A DNA stretch of 64,000 nt from Sarcocystis neurona. Lineage: Eukaryota > Apicomplexa > Conoidasida > Eucoccidiorida > Sarcocystidae. Each line of letters begins with the position of its first letter. The stretch's first letter is position 1. Under the pieces are notes generated by a model, which made no database searches, was not told where the DNA came from, and saw only the letters and a program-made list of their open reading frames with translations. The stretch covers positions 1,562,588 to 1,626,587 of the forward strand of contig KL647293.1 in NCBI GenBank assembly GCA_000727475.1, given 5' to 3'. The translations under genes were made by a program, and so were the position numbers. Shown one piece after another: positions 24,601 through 34,378 of this stretch.

Positions 24601-27600
24601 AAACCCCTGGGGCTTCACCTGCCGCGGCGCAGCAAACGCAGCAGGAGCACTCGCACTCACGACGTGCGGCGGCACACCCATGCTGCTGCTCCTACTGCCG
24701 GCTGAAGCAGTCCCCCCCAGGAAGCCCGCTGCTGCTGCCTGGCACACCATAGATGATGACGCTGCCGCTGCCGCTGGAAGGACAAACGCAGATGCTGGTG
24801 GGCCTGCAAGAAGTGTCGCCCCACCTGCGTTGCTGCTCGCAGCTGCGCCTGCGGCGGAGGAAAGCGTATTCGCATCTGACCACGGGGGCCCACCTGACAA
24901 CAGCGCAGCAGCCGCTGCGTGCGTCGACTGGCTGTTGCTGCTGCTTCCCCTCATCGAAGAAACCAGGTTCTGCAGCTGTGAAGGGGATACGACGGAAGCA
25001 GAGGACGGCCCTGACGTTAGTGGGGCTGCAGGAGTCATGCCGTGCGCGGCTGCAGCAGACACGTGCCCCCCTAAGGCGGGCTGCGCTGCTGGCACTTGTG
25101 CTGCAGCTGCCTGCACTGTCGCCGCTTGTGGGGCCGCCGCAGCAGCAGCACGAGCCGCGGGAGGGCGACTGGTGGAGCCGTTGCTGCTCGGCTGCAGCAA
25201 TGCGAAGGACGTTGGTACTGTTCCAGCAGGAGGTGCACAGGCGCTCCACCCCGGTGCCGCCGCTGCTGCGGCAGCCTCGCCCGCTTGCTGCCGCTGCTGC
25301 TGCAGCGCATGCAGCTGGTGTTTAGGCAGCGCAGCATCCTTCAGCGTAGGTGCAGCAGACTGCGCGTGATACGCTGCAGCAGCACCAGCAGCCATGCCAC
25401 CTGCTGCAGCTGCGGCGTCGGAGAACTGCGCACCTCGGGTCTGCTGCGGACCAGCAGTTCGCATGCTGCTCCTGCTGTTAGACGCGAACATAAGCCCGTC
25501 GCTAGTAGCAGTGGCGCCACTGCCGTTTCTCCCTGAGACTGCGTCGCAGAGGGATGTAGCACCGCCTTCCGCGTCCTTATCCTGCTCACGCTGCTGCTGC
25601 TGTGGCTGCACGGGTGCAGGAACACCAGCGCTAGCAGCAGCGGCTGCTGATGTGATGCCACTTAAAGCTGCTGCTCCTGCTCCAGCAGTGTCTGCTGCTT
25701 CTGTGTTATGTCGGCCTGCCGCCTGTCCGTATGCTGGCGTCCCTGCTGACGCCACGGCCGGCAGCGAAGACGCCGTCGGGATCGGCTGCATTGCTGCTGC
25801 TCGACGGGTGCCACGTGTACCAGATGTTGCTGCAGCTTCTTCTGGGTTCCTGCTGCTAGTGCGGGCTCCGGGTGGTGTACGTACACCCGGGAAAAGCCCT
25901 GACTCCTACTGGCGCTGTCCTGCAGTCTCTGTCGGCAGCCCTTGAAGAACGACGCTGTCCTGCAGCCCTGCTGCGCCGCGGCTGCTTTTTGGCCGCTGTC
26001 GCTCAGCAGTACGAGACGTCCCTGCTCTGTGAACCAGTTTCTCAAGGCACGGCGGAGTGGCGCACGCCCGCCCCCGCAGCATTCGGGAATACTAGCGCTG
26101 TCGTTGCTATGCTGCTGACGTCGCTTGCTGCCGGGTTAGCGTCTGCTGCTGCTGCTGCTTCCGCTGCTTCCGCTGCTGTTGTTGACCCTGCAGCTACTGC
26201 CGTTCAGTAAGAACTGCCAGACAGGAGGCATTCGACCGCCGCAAAGCGGAACACCGGTGAATCGGAACGGCACGCGACGAGGGCAGCACGACTTCGCTGC
26301 TGCTGCTGCAGCACCGCGGCGTCGTCGGGCGTTGCCGCTGCCTGCAGCAACCCTGCGTCCGCTGCAAGAGGCCGCAGAGGCGGCGCCCTACTAATTGCGC
26401 GGCGAGCAGTGGAAAAGGAGGAGGGCCGGCCGGACGGTGCGTCAGTGAAAGAAAAGTTCCTGGGGGTACAGGTGGCAGCGCGTGTTGCTGCTGCTGCTCC
26501 TCCTTCCTCTTCCGTCTGCTGCGCTACCTCTGATGTCGCAGTACTCGCGGTTGATGCATGCGGACGCTCCTGCCGCGCCACCATCTCTCTGCATGCCTCT
26601 TCCGCATAAACGACGCACAGGCCCGAAGAAAGACGCGGAAGATTCTTCTCTCTCTCACTATACCTAAGCCCCTGCATGCGCTACGACGCTCACCTCTGCT
26701 GCTGCTACAGCAGCCGCTTCCACGACGCCTGCTGCTGCTGCTCCCGTTGGTGCTGCTGTTCTCGAGGCAGCTATGATTCGTGCCCCCGCCTTCGCTTTGG
26801 CTCGCAGGAGCTACACACGCGAGGCTGCTGCAGTGGCCCTTGAAGTGGCTGCTGCTCCAGCAGCCGCTGCCGCTCCACCGCCCGCTCGTGCTGGTACGGC
26901 TCACGCCAGTCCTGCTGCTGCGGCTGCCTCCTGGGCGGACACTGCTGCTTCCGTTGACGCTGCAGCTGCCGCCGTGACGGTTGCTACCGCTGCAGCCGGG
27001 AGGGCTGCTGTTGGTGCGGAGGGTGCCACTGCTGCTGCACTCCAGAGAGACTGCAGGCGCGGGAGTGCTGCCTGTTTTACTGGGGAGCAAGAAGCGGAAA
27101 TGCGTGAGGTCGGAGAGACTCACGTCGTCGGTGCGGTGGCTGCTGCTGCTGCCCGACCCCACACAAGGAGAGGACATGCAGCGGGAGACTGGACACACTG
27201 ACAGAGACTGCTTAGACTGCCAGGGGGAGGAGACTGAAGGAAGCTCGGGAGCAGACACAGACGACGCCTCATCATTCCGCTGCTGCTGCTGTCCTTCACT
27301 TTGCTGTGGCTGAGGCTGTTCCTGCTCTGGACGTGAGCGCTGCGGCTGACCCCACTGCTGCAGCTGCGAAGTCTCACCACGCTTGTGATCGTCGCGCCTC
27401 TGCAGCTGCTGGCTCTGCAGCTGCTGGCTCTGCAACTCCTGTTGTTTCCGCTGCTGTGGTTGCTCCTGCTGCTCCCGCTTCGTCGAAGCGAGATGCTGGA
27501 CGGACTGTTCTACAGCAGCAGCACGTCCAAATTCGGCGGGGGCGTCCAACACGGCCCCACCGTCAGGGACTGCTGGGCGTGAAAAAGCAGAGGCAACTGC

Positions 27601-27792
27601 TGAGAGAAGAGACGAGACAGGCTGCTTCTCAGCCACTGCAGCCGCATCAGTGGAGCAGTTCCCCCTGTGATCCACAGCAGGGGACGCAGCTGCAACGCAC
27701 GCGTCCGCTCCAGCAGCGGACACAGAGGAGATGCCGCAAGCCGCAGCAGCAGAAACAGCAGCAGCAGCGCCAGCAGACTGGGGCGAGCCCAT
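1..27792 (-). CDS. giant multi-PHD/ePHD chromatin protein, 3' end beyond window (overall gene span)
   Basis: This is a multi-exon minus-strand gene, listed exon by exon below. From 25,898 leftward eight exons join with matching phases and give about 6,125 codons without a stop. The sequence shows three PHD fingers, each followed by an extended PHD (ePHD) finger. Each PHD contains the HxxCYG[V/I] signature of the BRPF/JADE/AF10/Trithorax group. In those families PHD-ePHD modules read histone H3 tails and bind DNA inside acetyltransferase or methyltransferase complexes, so a nuclear chromatin role is inferred. No catalytic domain is visible, and the reading frame runs off the left edge, so a SET, bromodomain or other C-terminal module could follow. 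The start at 27,792 is the first ATG after an in-frame stop, but the exons upstream of 25.9 kb are tentative. The spacers are Gln/Ala/Ser/Gly runs from CAG-type triplets. The gene could be split wrongly at its 5' end. Confidence 0.75.
1925..2190 (-). other. conserved-looking island, possible MBD/TAM-like domain
   Basis: Inside the leftmost exon, between low-complexity blocks, lies about 85 residues of mixed composition: ERTGFRCTWLKEEQLQQ, a short Gln/Gly insert, then NRQRLLVLLSDGSLHSREAL followed by a helix-like HIAAHMKKTWEEILTG. The order GF/W-R, strand, S-D/P-G, then R-S-x-E resembles the methyl-CpG-binding (TAM/MBD) outline, but the match is short and the insert is unusual. A similar phrase, GRLVLLSDSGQKA, occurs in a tentative N-terminal exon of the same gene near 26.0 kb. 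Function unknown. Confidence 0.3.
3632..4246 (-). other. intron of giant PHD gene
   Basis: Intron from TCG|GTAGTA (exon end 4247) to TTCTGCAG (before 3631), phase 0. On the plus strand the body is purine-rich (GAGAGA, GGGACA) with a CA microsatellite near 4005-4021 and a CAG run near 3690-3715. I see no coding island that fits the flanking phase. Confidence 0.6.
4247..4411 (-). CDS. giant PHD gene, small exon completing ePHD-3
   Basis: A 165-base exon, phase 0 at both ends, reading HSRVRNQVSPSVRLFLRL and ending MYEELRVAS. The acceptor is CCTGGTGCAG before CAC; the donor is TCG|GTAGTA. Its first residue, His, supplies the last zinc ligand of the third ePHD, whose preceding exon ends FCMK. This matches FCPSH and FCFKH at the same place in modules 1 and 2, and it argues strongly for the splice. 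The rest is non-repetitive and arginine-rich. Its function is unknown. Confidence 0.8.
4412..5532 (-). other. intron of giant PHD gene
   Basis: Intron between AAG|GTAAGC (exon end 5533) and the acceptor before 4411. The reading frame stays open past the donor to 5020 as a degenerate Glu/Thr/Ala repeat (near 5440-5520). Read-through would therefore give a protein-like tail, but it would lose the final ePHD histidine. A short TATATATA tract lies near 4780. Confidence 0.65.
5533..6390 (-). CDS. giant PHD gene, exon with most of ePHD-3
   Basis: An 858-base exon (286 codons, phase 0 at both ends). It opens with PFCLLCPRRGGAFKLV and then FAHMTCCLWAPGV: the first CxxC, the GG-x-F-K turn and the HxxC of an extended PHD finger. 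About 175 residues of Gln/Ala/Glu-rich sequence follow. The finger resumes with WGACEVCGRSYGFCLKC, CAQFFHPLCAQLRG and FCMK at the donor. The acceptor is GTTTTTGCTGCTGCAG; the donor is AAG|GTAAGC. The final His comes from the next exon at 4411. The large insert inside the finger is unusual and lies between the two zinc-binding halves, where a loop could be tolerated. Confidence 0.85.
6391..6969 (-). other. intron of giant PHD gene, TA/TG-rich
   Basis: Intron from AAG|GTAATT (exon end 6970) to the acceptor before 6390. It falls exactly between PHD-3 and ePHD-3, phase 0. On the plus strand it is dense in GTATATAC/ACATATAT repeats (6530-6850), unlike the CAG-rich exons. No coding signal. Confidence 0.7.
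6970..9355 (-). CDS. giant PHD gene, exon with split PHD-3
   Basis: A 2,386-base exon entering in phase 2 and leaving in phase 0. It starts RSSAMQASLRKRRYITRDF, followed by a basic, non-repetitive patch and about 370 residues of Ala/Gly/Ser low complexity. A PHD half then appears: DHCCAVCLLPQ, FFYCCRCGVCVHRQCYGI. The finger is interrupted by about 310 residues (Arg-rich, Gln, acidic and Ala runs) before its last ligands in KPFICEACTWLSPSEK at the 3' end (about 6970-7035). The family normally has about 15 residues there. The acceptor is GTGCTCAG; the donor AAG|GTAATT is clean. A long antisense frame opposite is not a gene. Confidence 0.85.
9356..11621 (-). other. 2.3-kb intron of giant PHD gene, TA/TG repeat-rich
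   Basis: Intron between GAG|GTCGGT (exon end 11622) and GTGCTCAG (before 9355), phase 2 on both sides. The plus strand from 10.08 to 11.45 kb is full of TATATA, GTATACATACAC and ATACATAC microsatellites. It contains a perfect GGTGTACGTACACC palindrome (11487-11500) and near copies at 10746 and 10788. No coding signal. Confidence 0.7.
11487..11500. promoter_or_regulatory. GGTGTACGTACACC palindrome
   Basis: Perfect 14-base palindrome, followed at once by GGTGTACC, giving a compound site. In the large intron of the giant PHD gene. Confidence 0.4.
11622..11833 (-). CDS. giant PHD gene, exon with second half of ePHD-2
   Basis: A 212-base exon starting DWGFCVRCAALSCETCFHPM, then CAWLAG and LCFKHSPEFL. 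It supplies CxxC, C, FHxxCA and the terminal C-x-x-H of ePHD-2. With the preceding exon (ending ARCSLCDQ) it forms the complete second half of the extended finger. The acceptor is GCTGTTGCTGCAG, phase 0 in. The donor GAG|GTCGGT leaves in phase 2, which matches the next exon at 9355. A longer frame through the same bases in another register has no zinc ligands and is rejected. Confidence 0.85.
11834..12778 (-). other. intron inside ePHD-2
   Basis: Intron from CAG|GTAATC (exon end 12779) to the acceptor before 11833, phase 0. It separates the two halves of ePHD-2. The plus strand has CA/TA microsatellites near 11,940-12,260 and CAG-rich DNA at 12.4-12.75 kb that remains open in some frames but does not fit the finger. 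Confidence 0.7.
12779..12958 (-). CDS. giant PHD gene, exon with first half of ePHD-2
   Basis: A 180-base exon (60 codons, phase 0 at both ends): ICGLGGGALKPT, GNWVHIFCVLWLLPEAEC, ending ARCSLCDQ. This is the textbook ePHD core (CxxC-GGALK-T...WVH-x-x-C-x-LW-x-PE). The first cysteine of its first CxxC comes from the previous exon (ILCQ), so the junction runs through the zinc ligand pair C-Q|I-C. The acceptor has an exceptionally strong pyrimidine tract (nine T then CTGCTGCTGGATGCAG). The donor is CAG|GTAATC. Confidence 0.9.
12959..14433 (-). other. GC-AG intron of giant PHD gene
   Basis: The 5' splice site is CAG|GCAAGA, a GC donor with otherwise perfect consensus; the 3' site is the poly-T acceptor before 12958. 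Phase 0 on both sides; the join restores the ePHD-2 CxxC. The interior is rich in CA and TA microsatellites (13.0-13.56 kb and a TA run at 14,237-14,263). Confidence 0.75.
14434..16647 (-). CDS. giant PHD gene, exon with PHD-2
   Basis: A 2,214-base exon (738 codons, phase 0 at both ends). It begins VAGVLVRDLRRLKLHLLQ, a leucine/arginine-rich helical region through QAADLLLARYASMRRW, then passes through about 500 residues of Ala/Gly/Gln/Ser low complexity. PHD-2 lies at the 3' end (about 14,440-14,665): AYHCCCCVCWLAERS, GLLSCGRCLMTVHRDCYGV, DAEDWICRRCEYEKKG, a complete C4HC3 finger. WMIAFEPLKILCQ follows and carries the first ligand of ePHD-2. The acceptor GGCGTTGCAG matches the phase of the upstream exon. 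The long plus-strand frame at 14,582-15,871 is its antisense shadow. Confidence 0.85.
16648..17166 (-). other. intron of giant PHD gene with 15-base tandem repeat
   Basis: Intron from CAA|GTAAGG (exon end 17167) to GGCGTTGCAG, phase 0. It contains three copies of a 15-base unit (AGACGCAGCACCAGC and variants) at about 17,049-17,096 on the plus strand. Although free of stops in places, this part has no domain and breaks the phase needed downstream. Confidence 0.65.
17167..25898 (-). CDS. giant PHD gene, 8.7-kb exon with PHD-1 and ePHD-1
   Basis: A single exon of about 2,910 codons. The upstream boundary (about 25,898, after GTAGGAGTCAG) is inferred from an in-frame stop just beyond it; the donor CAA|GTAAGG at 17167 is clean. 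After about 660 residues rich in Ala/Gln/Ser comes PHD-1 (23,650-23,812): LICSVCMAADNSQKSG, LRCSGCGCFVHASCYGV, WLCSLCSW. Next is ePHD-1 (22,718-23,235). A Gln/Ser/Gly-rich stretch of over 1,000 residues follows. Non-repetitive islands come next: RVQWVRYDNLFRRLAVGPF (about 19.6-19.7 kb), a helical RLRIKAFKALTFYQLTYCRR region (about 18.15-18.3 kb) and the C-terminal HRWFTRPCGWENTQHANL. These islands are probably the functional cores. I do not recognise them. Confidence 0.85.
22718..23812 (-). other. module 1: PHD-1 plus ePHD-1
   Basis: PHD-1 (23,650-23,812) has C4HC3 ligands: CSVC, CSGC, HASC, CSLC. About 125 residues of Gln/Ser linker follow. Then ePHD-1: SCKLCGRPGSLGAMRRG, KHWVHSCCVLY, about 70 inserted Ser/Gly/Glu residues, GWRCLLCGSGEGYPVACGYP, GCRNRLHVSCAAERRC, AVFCPSHDD. 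All expected zinc ligands are present. This is the only module encoded without an intron. Confidence 0.9.
25874..25887. promoter_or_regulatory. GGTGTACGTACACC palindrome
   Basis: Perfect 14-base palindrome close to the presumed start of the 8.7-kb exon. On the minus strand it could also serve as a donor (CGG|GTGTAC). Confidence 0.4.
25890..26598 (-). CDS. tentative upstream exons of giant PHD gene
   Basis: Two short islands look coding. One runs leftward from 26,598 (phase-compatible acceptor TATGCGGAAG) through CREMVARQERPHAST and CTPRNFSFTDAPSGRPSS to about 26,250. The other (about 25,930-26,135) reads SNDSASIPECCGGG, RNWFTEQGRLVLLSDSGQ and FFKGCRQRLQ. Donors and acceptors between them and the exon at 25,898 are weak, so the exact joins are unresolved. 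The second island shares an LLSD phrase with the island at 1925-2190. Confidence 0.4.
26694..27792 (-). CDS. probable first coding exon of giant PHD gene
   Basis: Open from ATG at 27,792, the first ATG after an in-frame TAG, to a good donor GAG|GTGAGC (exon end 26,694), phase 1. It reads MGSPQSAGAAAAVSAAAACG, then Gln-rich repeats (QSQQLQSQQLQRRDDHKRG), a non-repetitive DDVSLSDLTHFRFLLPSKTG and Ser/Gly-rich sequence. No signal peptide is evident, consistent with a nuclear protein. It could be a separate small gene, but strand, spacing and phase favour the same transcript. Confidence 0.5.
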
Positions 27793-30700
27793 GGCGCTGC
27801 CGCACAGCAGCAGCAACGCACGTTCGATACGCTATCCTACACCAAGGAGGAGGTAACTGCAGCAGCTGAGAGAGCAGCGGCAGCTGCAGCAGTCGAGCGC
27901 GGGCGGCAGCCGAAGAAAAGAGAGACCGCCAGATAGACTAGCAGCTCACGTCAGAAGCTTCGCCAGAGCTCTGCAGATGCGCGAATGTCTCGGGCTACAG
28001 CAGCACCCAGATGATGCATCCCCATGATAGTAATAATAACAGACGGCGGTTGCAGCTGCTGCCGCTGCCCTCCTGTTGCTGTGTGAAAGCTCGTCGCTTC
28101 TTCGCCACCTGCCGCGGCGATGCCACTGCGCTGCTGCTGTTGTTGTAGCTACTGCTGGTGCTCTGCTGTCGTCTCTAGAAGGCGCGCTGGCAGATGCATC
28201 TGGGCGGTAGACAGCAGGATTTCTGTGGACTGCTCAGGTCGGCAATACAGGGAAACCGGTGCCTACCACGGCCTGGACCACATCGCAGCCAGAAAAAACA
28301 CACCACAACTGGTGGTGTGCATATATATATGTATGGGCAAGAAGGAGCCGCGTAGACAAATTAAGACATACTATAGAGGAGAAAGGGAAATGGAGCCGCA
28401 AGGCAAGAGGAGGAGGTAACACAGGCAAATACTTTGCACGAACATTCCACGCAGAGGCACATAATATAGTAAAGCAGTGCACACAAGAAGACGCGACGAT
28501 GACACGTGGTGGCATGCGTTGTGACGAAAAGGCCGTGGCCTAGTAATTACGAGCTTGTAGCAGGTGATCCCCGGGGGACCTGCCGGCTACCCATGGGGCG
28601 CACGGGACGCCATGTTTTCGTGTTTCTACGTGTGTATAGATGTGCACCGTTGTTATACAGAGATTCGAAGAAATGGGCGAGAGAAACACTTGGCGACAGA
28701 GTATGCCCTGCGATTCTGCTGTGAGGATGAAACGGCTCAGCGGGGACACACACGGAGAGAAATTCGAAGGAGACATCCACACGCACGTATGTCGTGAATT
28801 CGCGGACATTTGTCGCGATATGAATAGACGGAAAACTGGCAGGGAGAAGACAACTAGGGGCAGACAACTGCGACGCCAAGTTGGTCGAAGTGGCCAGACT
28901 GACACGCAGCCGCGGCGAAGGGTAATAAAGGTGCGACGGCTCCACAAAGATTCGACGGCGTGTGTAGTGGTAGACGATGTATGGAAAAAAGGAGAGCATC
29001 GCAGGAAAAAGAAGGGGGGAAAGAGACGACGGCGGAGACGAAAACGGGGCTGGAGGGGGTCAGTCGGCGTCGTCAACACACAATCCTCCAGACTTCCCAG
29101 ACGCACACAGTGACTGGCTCGCAAGACGTGTCGGAGGAAGAAGAACGGCGCCGCCCCGCTGTTGCGATGGATTCAGAGAAAAAAAAGCCGAACGCAGCAG
29201 CATTTACGACGACTGCTGCACGGCTGCAAATGCTCGTGCTGCTGGTGGAAGACTAGAAACCCATAAAAAAGCCAGGTTCTGCTGCTCCTACGCCTGACAA
29301 GCGGCTGTGCACACACACCCACGTACACACGCCCGTCTTGACGCACAGAAACCCATCCTCGATGAAGTGCGGTAGGTGTCCTACAACGAAGAGAAAGTCC
29401 ACTAGGGCGCGCGTGCACAAGTGGCCACACACACGCACTGCTGACTTTACCCACGAACGATGTTCATGCGCGGTGTCGTGTGTGCCGAAAATACAGGACG
29501 GCACACGAGCGAGGAGGGGACCCAACAGAAACGGTAGAAAGAAGGCGTCTGTGCGCACTGGAAGAGCAAGTAATGGCGGGTAATGCGCCCGGTGTCGCCC
29601 ATTCCTTGAACTTCCTCTGTGTTGGGCCGACGCTCGCAGGTTGACAGCTGTAAATCATTGAAAGTGCTGGGGACCACCGCTCTTCCGCTCTCTCGCGTGC
29701 AGTTGCTGAACTGCTGCGGCGTTATTCTGCGACAGACGATGCCAAACGCGTGGTGGCGGGCGGCGGCGGCCCGCCGTTCCCCGGCGTGAGGACGGGATCA
29801 CCGGCGGCAGCGAGCGAGTTCGCCCGGTCACACTAGAAGGTTCAAGAGGAGAATGCAACGGCCACAGGAGTAGGAGCTGCAAATCCTGCGAGCAGTGCAG
29901 CAGCAACAGCAGGAGCGGTGGCAGAAACACCGGGAAAAACCGGATGCTGCTCCGGCTGCAGCTGCTGTAGCGCGCGCGTGTTGTGGTAGTGGGCGTGGCT
30001 GCTGCTCTTGCCGCCTGGGCGCGGGTGCGCGCGGGCGAGGAGGAACTGGCGTTGTGCTGCTGCTTCGGTTTGCCGGTTCTCTCTCCTCCACAGCCGAGGA
30101 GAAAAGCACGCGCACGAGCACCGCGACAGCAACGCGCGTGGTCGTACAGAAGTGAAATAAAAAGAGAAGACGAAGTTTTCCGACGACGACGGCAGCACTG
30201 TTCTGCAACAGCAGCAAAGGGGAGCGGAAACCAGGCTGACGCATGGCAGAAAAAGAAGACGGAGGCGCGAGGTTCGTGGTGGTCGCGTCACACTCGCTCA
30301 CTGACGGGGATAATGATGCGCTGCGGCAGGAGTTTCCGAAATTCCGCCGCGCACGCGTGTTGGGCGTCAGCCTTGCGCAACATAGCAGCAGGAAGAGAGC
30401 AGCAACCACGCCGGATACCCGAACCCCAGCAGGACCGAAGGCACGCGCAGAATAACCGCAGCAGCAGCCGCTGCTCTGTGATGCGGTGGGAAAAACAGAG
30501 GAACGCGTCAGCAACAACGAGCCGTAGAACAGCCACCCCTACAGGAAGAGGCGGAGGAAACGCGCCGCCGCACCTACGTGGACCGGTGCGCAGCAGCCAC
30601 CCAGGAAAGCTCGTCACTGTAGGTGTACTAGTGGTAGTAGTAGTAGTAGTGGTTGTGCTCCTCTACAGAGGCGCCATTGACGACTTTTTCCACGTAGCTG

Positions 30701-33700
30701 GCGGTGTTGCCGTTCTCGCGTGCTCGGGTGGTGGGGTGGTTCTCCGCTTTCGCCTCTTCGACTTCACACGTGCTTCGCGCCGGAAAAGCTGAGCGCACCG
30801 AGCACGCGCGCATTCGGATTCTCCACCACCACTGTTTCCCCCCCGCCGCTGCTTTCACCCCTCCTCTTCCTCTTCTCTACTCCACCTCTTCTCTACGGTA
30901 ATCCGCCGTTGCTGCCCCTGCCCCGGCCGCTCGACACCTCTGCGAGCGCGAGGCGTGCGGCTCCCTGCTGCAGGGCTTGTTCTCTCTCAATCTCCACGGC
31001 ATCTCTCAGTACATCATCACGCCGTCATCTACTGCGTACTCCACCCACTGCCACGACCGTTAACACTGTCACTATTGCCGTTAGCTTCTTTACTAATATA
31101 CCACATCGTGGCCATCGGCGCCATTTAGTGGTGGCCTTGTGACTACATCACGTGTTGCTCCCGTTGCTGCGCGGCTACACCACCACCTGCCGCCGGACCT
31201 CGGCGCCGCAGCTGCTGCTGCTGCTGTGCCTCCACCTCCTCCTCCTGCGGGTGGTGCTGGTACACACCAACCTTCAGCAGCTGTTCGTGAGCAAACAAAA
31301 GGACGCAGCACACCGGCTGTTTCAAATGCTGCGTTCGCGCTACCATGACACCACCACCTGCCACGTATTCCGCGGGTGCCAACATCCCGGCGGACGACAC
31401 ATCAGGAGTAATACAGGCAGCGTGTACAGCTAGTATTTGCCGTGAAGCAGTACCCCCTAGCTCTCCCATTGCTGCCCAACCGCTGCTCACGTGACTGCCT
31501 TTTTACTCTGGAGTGCGGCTGCTGGGCAATGTCCGTCGGAGGGTAGCCCGCCGCAACAAAGGACACCACTTAATGTGTACCGGAGCAGCCTTTCTCACTG
31601 CCGCTGAATTATCCAGGTCAGTAGCAGAAGTCTCCTGCGCCGCCCGTCCTCCAGCTGCCGCGGGTGCTCTCTTCCTTGATGTACCTCTACCTAACTACTG
31701 GTGCAGCTCTTTTTCCTTCTTCTGCGGCTCGTCCTTCGCGGTAGCCAGTGCTGTTGCGGCGCGTCCTCCTCGCGCCGCTGATAAGCGTGCTCCGGGATCA
31801 GCTTCTACAGAAATGCAACATTATTCACTTGATTACTACTACGTGCAGAAGATCAGCGGCTACTAGCAAGAGCAGTGACAGCACTCATGTAACAGAGTCA
31901 CAGTTTCTCGTAGCAGGAGCAGTGGCAGCACTTGCGTAACAGACCCACGGTTCCCGATGCTGCTACATACGTTGCAGCGAACTCGCCTCTGCAGCCCGAA
32001 AAGTACACGGGAAGAAAAACGCCCCTACCTACTTCTGCACACTGTGTGGATGAACACGTATAATCGGCCCTTCCACGTTAGAAATAGATCAACGAGCATA
32101 GGTGTGGTGGCTGGAGGCGGCGCACGGAGTACGGGGGAACGTGTAGGGATGGTGTAAGTATATCCACAGTGGCGAACGTTGCTGCTGCAGTGCATGGGGG
32201 GGTCTTCTTGGCTGTGGCTTCGAAAACGGGTATCTCTGAGTTCCGTGGTGCTGTTGAAACTGCACGCTGTAGCAACAGCCAGGGCGACAGGAAAAACATG
32301 TTTAGACCTGTATGAAAGCGGCCGTGGTTTCCGGCTCTTGACAGGCCTTCTCACAACCAGCAACGGCAGGAACAGGCATTACAGCTTTGCTGAACGATGA
32401 ACGCTCCTATAAGTAACTTTTGCAGCATCTACGGTTTCCTGTTGTTTGCCGCTGCGCCGATTCTGATCTCCGACAGGGAGAAATTCAGGCGAATCACTAG
32501 CGTGGATGCTACGTTTGTACATGTATGTGTGTACCACATGGACACTGGCATGCCGTTGCTTCAGGAAAACCCACTTTGCGAAGATTTGTGCGCTCTGGTT
32601 GTCTTTTTATCCCACAAGGATCCCTCGGTACGAAGTTCTCCCGTCGTATATTAGTATGTCGTAACCGCCACAGGTGTTGAAGAACACCTACATACGTACG
32701 TGTAGCTCATATCGGCAGTACGGAGAGGGATGTGAGACACTCTGACGAATGCTGCTGAAACGTGGTACACTAGAAGGCATTGTCCTCTAGCGCAGCTTGA
32801 CACTTGAAACGAACATATCACGGCAACTACCTACATATGCAGTCAAACAACTCTAACTAGTGCACACTCATTTCAGCACAAACGTGGGTTACAAGGAGGC
32901 GAGTGACATGCGGAAAGTGTCTGCTGCGCGACGTATCGATGTGTTTGAAGAGCTTGTGCCAGACGCGTAAGCTGCAGAATGCTATACTCACATCACTAGT
33001 TTCTACCGGACTGACAGGCTGGCGTGCACCACAAGGGCTGAAGTCGCGATTTCGTGAATGTGTTCAGCGCGAGCCTGATGCTGAAGTTTCGGGTGCTCGA
33101 GCAGGAGGCACACACACGCAAAGGCTCCTGAAGGGTGGGAGGAGGACGGGGGAGACAATGTTAGTGCAGGGTTTGGCAGGTATAGCTGTTCCCATTCATA
33201 GGGAGCAAACTGAAAGGGACAGAGAGGAAGAAACCGAAGCACCGCTGGTGCAACAGTACAGGAACGAGAGCTGCAGCGTAGCTGTCTGAAATTGGCTGGA
33301 CCGTAACAACAGAGCAGCACCGGCAGCAGCAGCCGCCCTTTAATAGCAGCAGCACTGCAGGCGGCAAACTGAGGACGGAAGGGGGTTTGCCCGGTCGCAG
33401 GTGTTTCTGCAGTACGGAAACAGCTCTGCTTGGGTACGATCGTATACTGCCGCAGTTGCGGAGGCTCCGTCCCGACAGCACGTGCAGAGCACCAGAAGCA
33501 GCAGTTGCCGCTTTTTTGCAGTCAGCGTAACAGTGGGTGCCCACTGTTATGGAAGAGAACGAAAAAGTTGGTTTGTTGCTCGCCGTTGTCATATCCATGT
33601 ACATAGAAAGGAGCGTCCCCGTGTCCCGAATATAAAAGTAACAAAACGCAACTCACGACAAACAGCTGCTCTGCAGAGATACACACACCTTCACCTTTTT

Positions 33701-34378
33701 CTTCGCAGCATATGCTGCCCTTCAGTTTGCAGGGATAAAGTTCCCCATATATACACATATACATATATTCGCACATTTACACATATATACATATGCAGGT
33801 ACATACATGTACGTCTATATGTATGTATTTGTATACATATGCACGACGTCTGTCAGAAATAAACATAGCCTTCGCGGCAGTCAAGCTACACCCGTAACGT
33901 GACGTATTACACATAGGTGTGTATATGCGTCCAGACAGCGCTGGAGGCAGAAAAGATGTGTATACAGAGAGGTGCATATGTACGAAGACAAGCAAAGACT
34001 TACATACAAATACACACGTATACCCTTACAGGTATACACAAATATACATATATATGCCTGCATACATAGACACGGAGAACATGTGTAAGTATACATCGAT
34101 AAAGACACGCGTATCTACATGTGGATATATATATATATGATAAGTTTCTTATACGTGTGCGTACTAATATAATATATATATTTATGTATATACTCATGGA
34201 CGCTAAGCCGCTCGAAGTGCTGAAGCGCGGCTCTGCCTTTCCGCGAGGCTCTGACACAAACAGGGGCAGCGTCCGTGCTGCTGGTGTGCCCCACTGCTGC
34301 CCCCTCCGTGCACCGCAGTACCACGGGCGTCCAGCGTAGACAGCAGCAGCCATTCCCCAAAGAGCAGCAGCAATAAAT
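27793..34378. other. 6.6-kb spacer between the two large genes
   Basis: Upstream of the giant gene and downstream of the Not3-like gene. I see no well-supported gene. Short frames occur on both strands, none with a recognisable domain or a convincing splice partner. The best is a 70-codon plus-strand frame starting at ATG 30,243 (MAEKEDGGARFVVVASHS), which might be a first exon. A GTA microsatellite lies at 30,632-30,650. Promoter and 5' leader of the giant gene should lie just above 27.8 kb, but I see no motif to name. Confidence 0.5.

Noticed and set aside
28640..29113. Plus frame of 157 codons, Arg/Lys-rich
   Set aside because: The basic translation comes from purine-rich DNA in the spacer; there is no domain and no clear exon partner.
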